The notes: a model not told the origin generated them from the letters alone. Counted from the stretch's first letter, positions 45,398-54,139 are shown. The stretch: DNA of 64,000 nucleotides from Streptomyces naganishii JCM 4654 (GCF_014650575.1 NZ_BMVF01000001.1:186001-250000), one strand, 5' to 3'. Translations and numbers: made by a program.

Positions 45398-46255
45398 TCA
45401 GACCACGGCGCCGCGCCCCGGGTCGTCGTCCTCGTCGTCCGGCTTCATGCGCGTCACCAGCGTGGCGAAGCCGCCGAGGAAGCCGCCGATGCCGAGCGTC
45501 GTGAGCCACCACGTCATGTCCCAGCCGAACAGCACGGCGAGCAGCAGCAGGACGGGACCGCCGATCACCGCGAGCCACGCGAACTTCGAGGTCACGTCCG
45601 AATCGGGCAGCGGCGGCGGCTCGGGCGGCACGAAGTGGCCCTCGTCGTCCTCGTCGAAGTCCTCGTCGGACGGCTCACGCGGCGTGTAGTCGCGCGGGCC
45701 GACCCCGGGCGCGAAGGAGACGGAGCCGCCGAGCGGCCGTGCCGGGGCCGGCCGGTCCTCCTTCGGCCGCTCGGCCGGCGGTTCCGTGCGGGGCGCCGAG
45801 TCGTTCGTCCCGGGGGCGGCGCTCGCGGGGCCGCCGTCCGCACCGGGCTGCGTGCCGGACGGCGGCGTGCCCGGGCCGGTGTTCGGGTCGGTGCCCGGGC
45901 CGAGCGGGAAGTCCGGCAGCTTCAGGTCCTCGACGGGCCGGTAGGGGCGTGTGCCGGGCGGGTCCGGCGGCTCCTCGCCGTACCCGGCGACGATCGCCGC
46001 CCAGGCGGCCTCCTCGTCGAAGGGGACGCCCTCCTGCGGGGCGGGGGCGGGGGAGGGCCCGGCGGAAGGGAGCTCCGGCGGCTCGGGCAGCGCCGCGCCG
46101 GGCCCCTCGGCCTGCCCGGACTTCCCGTCCGGGTCGGGGCCCGCGTCCGCGCCGGAACCCAGGGAGCCCAGGGACTCCGCCGGCTCACGGCTCTCCCGGC
46201 CCTCATGACCCTCGCGCCCCTCGCGTCCCTCGCGGTCGGAGTCGTGCTCAGCCAC
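45398..46255 (-). CDS. Membrane protein with long disordered acidic N-terminus
   Basis: A 285-residue protein. Residues 1-205 are low-complexity (Asp/Glu/Gly/Pro/Ala), starting with GREGREGHEGRESRE repeats; a conserved-looking segment is VPFDEEAAWAAIVAGYGEEPPDPPG. Residues about 220-265 hold two transmembrane helices (WLAVIGGPVLLLLAVLFGW and TTLGIGGFLGGFATLV). The GTG at 46255 has GGAAGGGA upstream and overlaps the esterase stop by 8 nt. Function unknown. Confidence 0.85.
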   Translation of the reverse strand: MAEHDSDREGREGREGHEGRESREPAESLGSLGSGADAGPDPDGKSGQAEGPGAALPEPPELPSAGPSPAPAPQEGVPFDEEAAWAAIVAGYGEEPPDPPGTRPYRPVEDLKLPDFPLGPGTDPNTGPGTPPSGTQPGADGGPASAAPGTNDSAPRTEPPAERPKEDRPAPARPLGGSVSFAPGVGPRDYTPREPSDEDFDEDDEGHFVPPEPPPLPDSDVTSKFAWLAVIGGPVLLLLAVLFGWDMTWWLTTLGIGGFLGGFATLVTRMKPDDEDDDPGRGAVV

Positions 46256-47027
46256 CTGCGGACGTCCCTTCCTTGCCGACACTGGGTGCGAGCCGGCCGA
46301 TGAAGGCGTGGCTCTCCTCGAAGATCCGGTCCGCGTCATGGTCCAACGTCGCGACGTGGTAGCTGTGTTCCAGCAGGACCTCGGTCACGTCGACCGAGGA
46401 GACCCTGCCCAGGATGCGCGCCGAGTCGGCCGGGGGCACCACATGGTCGCGGGGACTGCGCATCAGCAGCAGCGGCTGGGTGACCTGCGGAAGCTCGCCG
46501 TCGAGCAGCCGGAAGAAGATCCGCAGCGAGTGTGCGGCGTGCAGCGGCACCCGGTCGTAGCCGAGTTCGGCGACGCCCTCCTTGGCGATGTCGCTCGCGA
46601 TGCCCCTGCTCGTGCGCACGAAGTGGCGGACGACCGGGAGCACGCGCGCGGCCGCTCCGTGCACCTTGCCGGCCGGGTTGACCACGATCACGCCGGCGAC
46701 GTCGTCGCCGTGCCGGGCGGCGAGCCGCAGGGCCAGGGCGCCGCCCATGGAGAGGCCGGCCACGAAGACGTGCGCGCAGCGCCCGCGCAGGACGCGCAGT
46801 TCGCGGTCCACCTCCGCGTACCAGTCCTGCCAGCCGGTGATCCGCAGGTCCTCGCGGCGGGTGCCGTGCCCGGGCAGCAGCGGGAGGGAGACGGTCAGAC
46901 CGCGTCCGGCCAGGTACTCCGCCCAGGGGCGCAGCGACTGCGGGGAGCCGGTGAAGCCGTGGCAGAGGAGCACGCCGACCTCCCCGCCCTCATGGCGGTA
47001 CGGCTCGGCTCCGGGGAGGACCGGCAC
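46248..47027 (-). CDS. Alpha/beta-hydrolase (carboxylesterase / monoacylglycerol-lipase-like)
   Basis: A 259-residue serine hydrolase: oxyanion segment LLCHGFTGSPQSL, nucleophile Ser in VAGLSMGGALA, Asp in SPRDHVVPP and His in EHSYHVATLD. It probably hydrolyses carboxyl esters of lipids. The GTG at 47027 is preceded by GGAG 6 nt upstream; longer extensions read through poorly conserved-looking sequence. First gene of a two-gene minus-strand operon, divergent from plsC. Confidence 0.9.
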   Translation of the reverse strand: MPVLPGAEPYRHEGGEVGVLLCHGFTGSPQSLRPWAEYLAGRGLTVSLPLLPGHGTRREDLRITGWQDWYAEVDRELRVLRGRCAHVFVAGLSMGGALALRLAARHGDDVAGVIVVNPAGKVHGAAARVLPVVRHFVRTSRGIASDIAKEGVAELGYDRVPLHAAHSLRIFFRLLDGELPQVTQPLLLMRSPRDHVVPPADSARILGRVSSVDVTEVLLEHSYHVATLDHDADRIFEESHAFIGRLAPSVGKEGTSAGG

Positions 47028-47194
47028 GTCGGTCTCCTGTTCGTGGAAGGGGGCCGGGCACGCCGGCCGCGGGCACGCCGACGAGTGCAGGTACTTCACC
47101 GTACGCGACGGCACTGACACCGACCAGGGCCGTCGGCTCCCTGGGCGCCCGCTTGGGGTTATGGTCTGATCGACACACACAGGAAGGCACTCGG

Positions 47195-47971
47195 TTGTTC
47201 TACGGCACGATGAAGGTCGCCATCGGCGGGCCGCTGAAGCTCGCCTTCAGGCCCTGGGTGGAGGGCCTGGAGAACATCCCGGTCGCGGGCGCCGCCATCC
47301 TGGCGAGCAATCACCTGTCGTTCTCCGACTCGTTCTTCCTGCCCGCGGTGCTCGACCGCAAGGTCACCTTCATCGCCAAGGCCGAGTACTTCACCACCCC
47401 CGGGGTCAAGGGCCGCCTCACGGCCGCCTTCTTCAAGGGCGTCGGGCAGCTGCCCGTGGACCGCTCGGGCGCGCGCGGCGCGGGCGAGGCGGCGGTGAGG
47501 AGCGGCATCGAGGTGCTGGAGCGCGGCGAGCTGTTCGGCATCTACCCGGAGGGCACGCGCTCGCCGGACGGCAGGCTGTACCGCGGCAAGCCCGGCGGCC
47601 TCGCGCGCGTGGCGCTGGCCACCGGGGCGCCGGTCATCCCGGTCGCCATGATCGACACGGAGAAGATCCAGCCGCCCGGCAAGGTCGTGCCCAAGCTGAT
47701 GCGCCCGGGCATCCGCATCGGCAAGCCGCTGGACTTCAGCCGCTACCAGGGCATGGAGCACGACCGCTTCGTCCTGCGCGCGGTGACCGACGAGGTCATG
47801 TACGAGATCATGAAACTCTCCGGCCAGGAGTACGTCGACATGTACGCGACGGCGGCCAAACGGCAGATCGCGGAGGCGGCCAAGGCCGAGAAGGAGGCCG
47901 GCAAGGCGGCGAAGGCCGCCCTGGACGCGGCCGCCAGGGAGCAGGCCGAGAAGGAGAAGAACGCGGAGTAG
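47195..47971 (+). CDS. plsC: 1-acyl-sn-glycerol-3-phosphate acyltransferase
   Basis: A 258-residue acyltransferase making phosphatidic acid. Catalytic NHLSFSDSFF (H-x4-D), FIAKAEYF, and the glycerol-phosphate-binding FGIYPEGTRSPDG. The C-terminal 40 residues are a Lys/Ala/Glu helix. TTG start, supported by AGGAAGG 7 nt upstream; the next ATG (47209) lies after conserved-looking sequence. TATGGT near 47159 may be the -10 box. Confidence 0.93.
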   Translation: MFYGTMKVAIGGPLKLAFRPWVEGLENIPVAGAAILASNHLSFSDSFFLPAVLDRKVTFIAKAEYFTTPGVKGRLTAAFFKGVGQLPVDRSGARGAGEAAVRSGIEVLERGELFGIYPEGTRSPDGRLYRGKPGGLARVALATGAPVIPVAMIDTEKIQPPGKVVPKLMRPGIRIGKPLDFSRYQGMEHDRFVLRAVTDEVMYEIMKLSGQEYVDMYATAAKRQIAEAAKAEKEAGKAAKAALDAAAREQAEKEKNAE

Positions 47972-48000
47972 GCGAGCCGCGGTCGACATAAAGGGGGGGC

Positions 48001-49215
48001 ATGCCCAGGCGTGAGCGTGTCATGAGGATGTCGGTGGAGCAGCCGCTGTGGCGTGCGCTCGCCGGCTACCGGGTGCTGACGATGTTCTACGCGGTCGGCC
48101 TGTTCGCCACCGCCTACGACCGCTTCCCGCGCCCGGGGATCGCCGTCGCGTACTTCTGCGTCCTGTTCGTGTGGACGCTCGCCACCCTGCCCCGGGTCGC
48201 GAGCGCGGCCGCCTGCACCAAGCCGTTCCTCGCCCTCGACCTGACCCTGGCGGTCGCCGGCATCCTGCTCACCCCGGTGGCCGACGCCCACGCCCGGATC
48301 GTGGACGGCGGACCGACGCTGCCGTCGATCTGGACGGCGGGTTCCGTGCTGGCCTTCGCCGTCAAGGGCGGCTGGCGCTGGGCCGCCGTCGCCTCGACCG
48401 TCGTCGCCGCCGCCAACCTGGCCGAGCGCGGCAGCCCGGCCCGCGACACCGTGCACAACGTGGTCCTGGTCTGGGTCGCCTCCATCGCCATCGGCTACGT
48501 CGTCGAGGTCGCCCGCGCCTCCGAGCGCACCCTCGCCCGCGCCCTGGAGATCGAGGCCGCGACCCGTGAGCGCGAGCGCCTGGCCCGGGACATCCACGAC
48601 GGCGTGCTCCAGGTGCTGGCGATGGTGCAGCGGCGCGGCGCGGTCATCGGCGGCGAGGCGGCCGAGCTGGGCCGGCTCGCGGGGGAGCAGGAGGTGGCGC
48701 TGCGCACCCTGGTCGCCGGCGGCCTGGTGCCGCCCTCCAGGGTCTCCGAGGACGCGGCCGAGGGCGCGGTCGTACGCCTGGTCGAGGAGCCGGAGGACTC
48801 CGGGACCGTCGATCTGCGCCCGCTGCTCGCGCGGTACGCCGGGGCGCGGGTCAGCCTCGCCGAGCCGGGCGCGCCGGTGGAGCTGCCGGCGCGGGCGGCC
48901 CGCGAGCTGGCCGCCGCAGCCGGCGCCGCCCTGGACAATGTGCGCAGGCACGCGGGGGCGGACGCGCGGGCCTGGATCCTGGTCGAGGACGAGCCTAGCG
49001 AGATCGTGGTGACCGTACGGGACGACGGCCCCGGCATCCCCGAGGGGCGGCTCGCCCAGGCCGAGGGGGAGGGGCGGCTCGGGGTGGCCCAGTCGATCCG
49101 GGGGCGGCTGCGCGACCTCGGCGGCAGCGCCGAACTGCTGTCGGTCCCCGGGCAGGGCACGGAAGTCGAGCTGAAGGTACCGAAGGTCTCCACGGGGAAG
49201 GCGGAGCGGAGTTGA
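48001..49215 (+). CDS. Two-component sensor histidine kinase (HisKA_3-like)
   Basis: A 404-residue membrane kinase with about five N-terminal transmembrane helices (25-165). The phospho-acceptor is H199 in ERLARDIHDGVLQVLAMVQRRG; the HATPase domain has ALDNVRRHAG, VTVRDDGPGIP and LGVAQSIRGRL. The start is uncertain: a run of seven G ends 1 nt before ATG 48001, and ATG 48022 or 48028 are possible. Its stop overlaps the regulator start (TTGA). The signal is unknown. Confidence 0.92.
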   Translation: MPRRERVMRMSVEQPLWRALAGYRVLTMFYAVGLFATAYDRFPRPGIAVAYFCVLFVWTLATLPRVASAAACTKPFLALDLTLAVAGILLTPVADAHARIVDGGPTLPSIWTAGSVLAFAVKGGWRWAAVASTVVAAANLAERGSPARDTVHNVVLVWVASIAIGYVVEVARASERTLARALEIEAATRERERLARDIHDGVLQVLAMVQRRGAVIGGEAAELGRLAGEQEVALRTLVAGGLVPPSRVSEDAAEGAVVRLVEEPEDSGTVDLRPLLARYAGARVSLAEPGAPVELPARAARELAAAAGAALDNVRRHAGADARAWILVEDEPSEIVVTVRDDGPGIPEGRLAQAEGEGRLGVAQSIRGRLRDLGGSAELLSVPGQGTEVELKVPKVSTGKAERS

Positions 49216-49874
49216 GCATCAAGGTGATGGTGGTCGACGACCACCCCATGTGGCGCGACGCGGTCGCCCGGGACCTGGCCGAGTCCGGCTTCGAGGTGGT
49301 CGCCACCGCCGGGGACGGCGAGCAGGCGGTGCGCCGCGCCAGGGCCACCGCGCCCGACGTCCTGGTCCTGGACCTCAACCTGCCGGTCAAGCCCGGTGTG
49401 CAGGTGTGCAAGGAACTCGTGGGCCACAACCCGGCGTTGCGGGTCCTGGTGCTCTCGGCGAGCGGGGAGCACGCCGACGTCCTGGAGGCGGTGAAGTCCG
49501 GCGCGACCGGCTATCTGCTGAAGTCGGCCTCCACGCAGGAACTGCTGGACGCGGTGCGCCGTACGGCCGCCGGCGACCCGGTGTTCACCCCGGGCCTGGC
49601 GGGCCTGGTCCTCGGCGAGTACCGCCGGCTGGCCGCCGAGCCGGTGCCGGCCGCGGACGCCGACGAGCCGAAGGCGCCCCGGCTCACCGACCGCGAGACC
49701 GAGGTGCTGCGCCTGGTCGCCAAGGGGCTGAGCTACCGGCAGATCGCCGAGCGGCTGGTCATCTCCCACCGCACGGTGCAGAACCACGTGCAGAACACCC
49801 TCGGCAAGCTCCAGTTGCACAACCGCGTCGAGCTGGTGCGGTACGCCATAGAACGCGGACTGGACGGCGAGTAA
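49212..49874 (+). CDS. LuxR/NarL-family response regulator
   Basis: A 220-residue regulator: D9-D10 pocket, phospho-acceptor D54 (VLVLDLNLP), Lys in YLLKSAS; HTH LTDRETEVLRLVAKGLSYRQIAERL and SHRTVQNHVQNTLGKL. TTG start overlapping the kinase stop, with GGAG upstream. It precedes the pfk/ldh pair, whose promoters contain dyads that might be its targets (inference). Confidence 0.94.
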   Translation: MSIKVMVVDDHPMWRDAVARDLAESGFEVVATAGDGEQAVRRARATAPDVLVLDLNLPVKPGVQVCKELVGHNPALRVLVLSASGEHADVLEAVKSGATGYLLKSASTQELLDAVRRTAAGDPVFTPGLAGLVLGEYRRLAAEPVPAADADEPKAPRLTDRETEVLRLVAKGLSYRQIAERLVISHRTVQNHVQNTLGKLQLHNRVELVRYAIERGLDGE

Positions 49875-49968
49875 ATCCGCGTACGCGCCAGAGCCACTCT
49901 TTCGAGTGGAATCACCCCGATCAACTACCGGATATTCAACCGGAATTGGACCTTTTCGCTGGCCGGAA

Positions 49969-50000
49969 GTGACCCGCGTCACCCCTAGCGTGACCGTCAC
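49969..50000 (+). promoter_or_regulatory. Promoter of the phosphofructokinase gene with two dyads
   Basis: TAGCGT (49986-49991) is a good -10 box about 38 nt before the ATG. It is flanked by GTGAC-CCGC-GTCAC (49969-49982) and GTGAC-C-GTCAC (49990-50000), two inverted repeats of the same half-site. Confidence 0.5.
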
Positions 50001-50028
50001 CAGGCAACCGCGGCGAAGGGACATTTCC

Positions 50029-51057
50029 ATGCGCGTCGGAGTACTGACCGGAGGCGGCGACTGCCCCGGGCTCAACGCCGTCATCAGGGGCGTGGTCCGC
50101 AAGGGCGTGCAGGAGTACGGCTACGAGTTCGTCGGCTTCCGGGACGGCTGGCGCGGCCCCCTGGAGAACGACACCGTCCGGCTCGACATCCCCGCCGTGC
50201 GCGGCATCCTGCCCCGCGGCGGTACGATCCTCGGCTCCTCGCGCACCAACCCGCTCAAGCAGGAGGGCGGCATCCGGCGCATCAAGGACAACCTCGCCAA
50301 GCAGGAGGTCGAGGCGCTCGTCGCGATCGGCGGCGAGGACACCCTTGGCGTGGCCGCCCGGCTCAGCGACGAGTACGGCGTGCCCTGCGTCGGCGTGCCC
50401 AAGACCATCGACAACGACCTGTCCGCCACCGACTACACCTTCGGCTTCGACACCGCGGTCGGCATCGCCACGGAGGCCATCGACCGCCTGCACACCACCG
50501 CCGAGTCCCACATGCGGGTGCTGGTCTGCGAGGTGATGGGCCGCCACGCCGGGTGGATCGCCCTGCACTCGGGGCTCGCCGGCGGCGCCAACGTCATCCT
50601 CATCCCCGAGCAGCGCTTCGACCTCGACCGGGTGTGCGCCTGGATCACCTCGCGCTTCCGGGCGTCGTACGCCCCGATCGTGGTCGTCGCCGAGGGGGCC
50701 ATGCCCAAGGACGGCGACATGGTCCTCAAGGACGGCTCGCGCGACTCCTTCGGGCATGTGCGGCTGTCCGGGATCGGCGAGTGGCTGGCCAAGGAGATCG
50801 AGCGGCGCACCGGCAAGGAGTCCCGCACCACCGTGCTCGGGCACATCCAGCGCGGCGGCACCCCGAGCGCCTTCGACCGCTGGCTCGCCACCCGCTTCGG
50901 GCTGCACGCGGTCGACTGCGTCCACGACGGCGACTTCGGCCGGATGGTCGCCCTGCGCGGCACCGAGATCGTGCGCGTGCCCATCGCCGAGGCCACGGCC
51001 AGGCTGAAGACCGTGGACCCGAAGCTGTACGAGGAGGCCGGGGTCTTCTTCGGCTGA
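50029..51057 (+). CDS. pfkA: 6-phosphofructokinase with PPi-type active-site residues
   Basis: A 342-residue glycolytic enzyme phosphorylating fructose 6-phosphate. GVLTGGGDCPGLNAVI, AIGGEDTLGVAARL, VGVPKTIDNDL and VLGHIQRGGTPSAFDR are the family motifs. The phosphoryl-donor position is D104 (GGED), followed by K125 (PKTIDND). In the PFK family Gly at this position goes with ATP and Asp plus Lys with pyrophosphate, so PPi dependence is predicted. In S. coelicolor this would be the third PFK paralogue (from memory). AAGGGA precedes the ATG. The D-lactate-type dehydrogenase follows 61 nt downstream. Confidence 0.93.
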   Translation: MRVGVLTGGGDCPGLNAVIRGVVRKGVQEYGYEFVGFRDGWRGPLENDTVRLDIPAVRGILPRGGTILGSSRTNPLKQEGGIRRIKDNLAKQEVEALVAIGGEDTLGVAARLSDEYGVPCVGVPKTIDNDLSATDYTFGFDTAVGIATEAIDRLHTTAESHMRVLVCEVMGRHAGWIALHSGLAGGANVILIPEQRFDLDRVCAWITSRFRASYAPIVVVAEGAMPKDGDMVLKDGSRDSFGHVRLSGIGEWLAKEIERRTGKESRTTVLGHIQRGGTPSAFDRWLATRFGLHAVDCVHDGDFGRMVALRGTEIVRVPIAEATARLKTVDPKLYEEAGVFFG

Positions 51058-51070
51058 ACCGGCATCCCCT

Positions 51071-51100
51071 GGGTATGGGCCGTATTCTCGGCCCATACCC
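51071..51100. promoter_or_regulatory. 12-bp perfect dyad with a -10-like hexamer in its loop
   Basis: GGGTATGGGCCG (51071-51082) and CGGCCCATACCC (51089-51100) pair exactly; the 6-nt loop is TATTCT, a good -10 sequence. It lies 18 nt before the dehydrogenase ATG and 13 nt after the pfk stop. It could be a repressor operator on the dehydrogenase promoter or a terminator for pfk. Confidence 0.6.
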
Positions 51101-51118
51101 ACGACCACGGGAGCGGTG

Positions 51119-52114
51119 ATGGAGATCCTGGCCTTCGGAGTGCAGGCCGACGAGAAGCCCCTGATCGAACACGCCTTCCGGGACCACCACCAGATCCGCT
51201 GCCTGGACGTCTTCCTCAACGAGGACACCGCCCCCATCGCCGCCGGCTACGAGATCGTCTCCTCCAGCGTCAACGCCGACCTCGGCGCCCCCGTCCTCCA
51301 GACGCTCGCGGCGGGCGGCACCCGTCTGATCGCCCAGCGCTCCACCGGCTTCAACAACATCGACCTGCGCGTGGCCGAACGGCTCGGCATGACGGTCGCC
51401 CGGGTCTCGTACTACTCGCCGTACGCGGTCGCCGAGTTCGCCTGGACCCTGGCCCTCGCCGTCAACCGGCGCGTCGTGCGCGCCTCCATCCGCACCCGCG
51501 ACTTCGACTTCCGGCTCGACGGGCTGATGGGCCGTGACCTGCACGGCCGCACCGCCGGAGTGATCGGCACCGGCAAGATCGGCGAGGCCTTCGCCCGGAT
51601 CGCGCACGGCTTCGGCATGCGGCTGCTCGGCTGGGACGTCGCCGAGAACCCCGCCTGCATGGAACTCGGCATGAAGTACGTCTCCCGCGACCAGCTCCTG
51701 GCCGAGTCCGACCTGGTCTCCCTGCACGTCCCGCTGATGCCCGAGACGCACAACCTCATCGACGCGGCCGCCCTGAAGACCATGAAGGACGACGCGATCC
51801 TGGTGAACTCCAGCCGCGGCGGCCTGATCGACACCGCGGCCCTCGTCGCCGAACTGCGCGAGGGCCGCTTCACCGGCGTCGGGCTCGACGTCTACGAGGC
51901 CGAGGCGGGCCTGTTCTACGTCGACCGTTCCCTGCAGCCCATCGAGGACGACACCCTGGCCCGCCTGGTCACCTTCCCCAACGTGCTGGTCACCTCCCAC
52001 CAGGCCTACTACACCGAGGACGCCGTACGGCAGATCGTCGACACCACGGTGCGCAACGTCCTCGACTACAAGGCGGGCCGCCGCTCGGAGAACGTGCTGG
52101 TGCCGCGCAGCTGA
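51119..52114 (+). CDS. D-2-hydroxyacid dehydrogenase, D-lactate dehydrogenase type
   Basis: A 331-residue NAD-dependent enzyme resembling fermentative LdhA. NAD motif GVIGTGKIGEAFA; catalytic Arg in NSSRGGLID, Glu in GLDVYEAEAG, His in VTSHQAYYTEDA; N-terminal STGFNNIDLRVAERLGM. It probably reduces pyruvate to D-lactate to recycle NADH. The ATG at 51119 has GGGAG 5 nt upstream; a GTG at 51116 is too close to it. Its 3' end overlaps trpEG by 49 nt on opposite strands. Confidence 0.92.
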   Translation: MEILAFGVQADEKPLIEHAFRDHHQIRCLDVFLNEDTAPIAAGYEIVSSSVNADLGAPVLQTLAAGGTRLIAQRSTGFNNIDLRVAERLGMTVARVSYYSPYAVAEFAWTLALAVNRRVVRASIRTRDFDFRLDGLMGRDLHGRTAGVIGTGKIGEAFARIAHGFGMRLLGWDVAENPACMELGMKYVSRDQLLAESDLVSLHVPLMPETHNLIDAAALKTMKDDAILVNSSRGGLIDTAALVAELREGRFTGVGLDVYEAEAGLFYVDRSLQPIEDDTLARLVTFPNVLVTSHQAYYTEDAVRQIVDTTVRNVLDYKAGRRSENVLVPRS

Positions 52115-53982
52115 CCGACGTGCTCCACCATCTCCGCCACGATCGCGGCGCCGTTCAGCGTCAGCACCGACTCCGGGTGGAACTGCACACCGGCGAACGT
52201 GTTCCCGCCCGCGCCCGGCCCGCGCCGCGGCCCGCGCAGGGCGTGCACCTCGCCGGCCGCGCTCCGGCTCACCTCCACGCCGTGCGCGGCGAGCTCCGCG
52301 CACGCCTCGTCGTCGCAGTGCGCCACGAAGCTGTTGTAGAAGCCGACGGTCTCGGTGCGCCCGAACAGGCCGACGGCGCTCTGCGCGCCCTGGTACGGCA
52401 CCTCCTTGCGGACGATGGGCAGGCCCAGCTCCGCCGCGATCAGCTCGTGCCCGAGGCAGACCCCGAGCACACCGTGCCGGTGCTCGCGGAGCACCTCGGT
52501 GGTCAGGACGCGCAGGAAGCGCATCTTCGGGTCGGACAGGTCCGAGGGGTCGCCGGGGCCGGGACCGAGGACCACCGGTCCTTCGTGCGCGAGGACCGCC
52601 TCCCGCAGCCCGGGCTCGTCGTAGCGGCGAACCGTCACCCGAAGGCCCGAGGACCGCAGGACGTGCGCGAGCATCGCCGTGAAGGTGTCCTCGCCGTCGA
52701 CGACCAGCGCGTGGCCCGCGAGCCGCGCCGAGCGCTCCTGCATCCGCAGCCAGAACGGGGCGAGTGAGGCACGCCGGCCGTCCAGCGCCGCCCGCACCCG
52801 CGGGTCCTCGGCCAGGCCCGGCAGCGCACGCTCCGCGCGCGGCCGGGCCGGCGCCACGCCCAGCGCCGCCAGCACGCCGGCCGCCTTGGCGTGCGTCTCG
52901 GCGACCTCGCCCGCCGGGTCCGAGCCGCGCACCAGGGTGGCGCCCACCGGCACCCGCAGCCGCCCGGACGCGTCGATGTCGGCGGTGCGGATCAGGATGG
53001 GGGAGTCCAGGGTCTGCGCGCCGCCACAGTCCCGGCCCAGCAGGGCGAGCGCGCCCGCGTAGTAGCCCCGCCCGCCGGACTCGTGCCGCTCGATGACCCG
53101 GCAGGCGTTCTGCACCGGCGAGCCGGTCACGGTCGCCGCGAACATGGTCTCCCGCAGCACCTCGCGCACGTCCAGGGACGACCGCCCGCGCAGCTCGTAC
53201 TCGGTGTGCGCGAGGTGGGCCATCTCCTTCAGCCGGGGGCCGACGACGGTCCCGCCCATGTCGCCGACCGTGCACATCATCTTGAGCTCCTCGTCGACGA
53301 CCATCGACAGCTCCTCGATCTCCTTGCCGTCGGCGAGGAAGTCCAGCAGGTGCCCGGCCGTGGGCCCCCCGGCCGGATAGCGGTACGTCCCGCTGATCGG
53401 GTTCATCACCACCGTGCCGCCCGACATCCGCACGTGCGCCTCGGGACTGGCGCCCACCAGCGTCCGCTCCCCGGTGTGCACGACGAACGTCCAGTACGCC
53501 CCCCGCTCGCCCTCCAGCAGCCGCCGGAACAGCGCCAGCGCGTCGGCCCTGCCGAACCCGTCGATCCGGCCCTCGTACGTCCGCCGGATCACGAAGTTCG
53601 CGCCCTCGCCGGCGCCGATCTCCTCGCGCAGCACCCGCCCGACGATCTCCGCGTACTCCTCGTCGCCCACGTCGAAGCCGCCGCCCGTCACCCGCACCTC
53701 GTGCGCGGGCAGCTGCTCCAGCGCCTCGGCCAGCGGGACGGTGTGCCGCTCCTCGGGTGTCAGCACCGTCAGCGGCGTGCCGTCGTCGCGGACGTCGAAG
53801 CCGCGCTCGCGGATCTGCCGGAACGGCACGAGCGCCAGGCACTCGTCGGGCAGCTCCGCCAGCCGGTCGCGGGCGCCGGCCGGGCCGAGGAACACCTCGA
53901 CCAGGTCCTGGTCGTGCCCGGGGGTGCGGCGGCGGAGCAGGGCGAAGGGGCGGGTGTCGTGCGCCAGTTGTGCCAGGTCCAT
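52066..53982 (-). CDS. trpEG: Fused anthranilate synthase (TrpE-TrpG)
   Basis: A 638-residue bifunctional enzyme converting chorismate and glutamine to anthranilate. Residues about 1-420 are the TrpE chorismate-binding part (VVMNPISGTYRYPAG, DEELKMMCTVGD, FAATVTGSPVQNACRVI). Residues about 440-620 are a class-I glutamine amidotransferase (VVLGPGPGDPSD, GVCLGHELIAAELG with the nucleophilic Cys, and FHPESVLT). GAGGAC precedes the ATG. Expression is governed by the upstream trpL attenuator. A PhzE/ADIC-synthase-like role is the main alternative, but the leader peptide argues for tryptophan. Confidence 0.94.
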   Translation of the reverse strand: MDLAQLAHDTRPFALLRRRTPGHDQDLVEVFLGPAGARDRLAELPDECLALVPFRQIRERGFDVRDDGTPLTVLTPEERHTVPLAEALEQLPAHEVRVTGGGFDVGDEEYAEIVGRVLREEIGAGEGANFVIRRTYEGRIDGFGRADALALFRRLLEGERGAYWTFVVHTGERTLVGASPEAHVRMSGGTVVMNPISGTYRYPAGGPTAGHLLDFLADGKEIEELSMVVDEELKMMCTVGDMGGTVVGPRLKEMAHLAHTEYELRGRSSLDVREVLRETMFAATVTGSPVQNACRVIERHESGGRGYYAGALALLGRDCGGAQTLDSPILIRTADIDASGRLRVPVGATLVRGSDPAGEVAETHAKAAGVLAALGVAPARPRAERALPGLAEDPRVRAALDGRRASLAPFWLRMQERSARLAGHALVVDGEDTFTAMLAHVLRSSGLRVTVRRYDEPGLREAVLAHEGPVVLGPGPGDPSDLSDPKMRFLRVLTTEVLREHRHGVLGVCLGHELIAAELGLPIVRKEVPYQGAQSAVGLFGRTETVGFYNSFVAHCDDEACAELAAHGVEVSRSAAGEVHALRGPRRGPGAGGNTFAGVQFHPESVLTLNGAAIVAEMVEHVGQLRGTSTFSERRPAL

Positions 53983-54030
53983 GGGTCCTCTTCCGTTCTG
54001 CCGGGGAACGGCCAGGACTCCGTGAAACGC

Positions 54031-54057
54031 CGAAGGCCGCCCCTCGGGCGGCCTTCG
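54031..54057 (-). terminator. trp attenuator hairpin
   Basis: CGAAGGCCGCCC and GGGCGGCCTTCG form a 12-bp stem with a 3-nt loop, 19 nt after the leader-peptide stop and 48 nt before trpEG. Followed on the transcript by GCGUUUC. Confidence 0.85.
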
Positions 54058-54076
54058 CGAAGTGGGATACGCGCAG

Positions 54077-54139
54077 TCAGCGGGCCGCCGGGAAAGCGGT
54101 CCACCACCAGTTCTGGTTCTGGGTCGAGTGCGCGAACAT
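54077..54139 (-). CDS. trpL: trp leader peptide (attenuation control)
   Basis: A 20-residue peptide beginning MFAHSTQNQN, then Trp-Trp-Trp (codons at 54109-54101), then TAFPAAR. Ribosome stalling at the three Trp codons would prevent the downstream hairpin (54031-54057) and allow trpEG expression when charged tRNA-Trp is scarce. Streptomyces trpE leaders with three Trp codons are known. TAGGGT on the minus strand (54152-54147) ends 7 nt before the ATG, so the leader is itself apparently leaderless. Confidence 0.9.
   Translation of the reverse strand: MFAHSTQNQNWWWTAFPAAR

Noticed and set aside
50726..53842. A 1038-residue minus-strand frame across pfk, the dehydrogenase and trpEG
   Set aside because: It conflicts with three clear genes and partly reads trpEG in the wrong frame.
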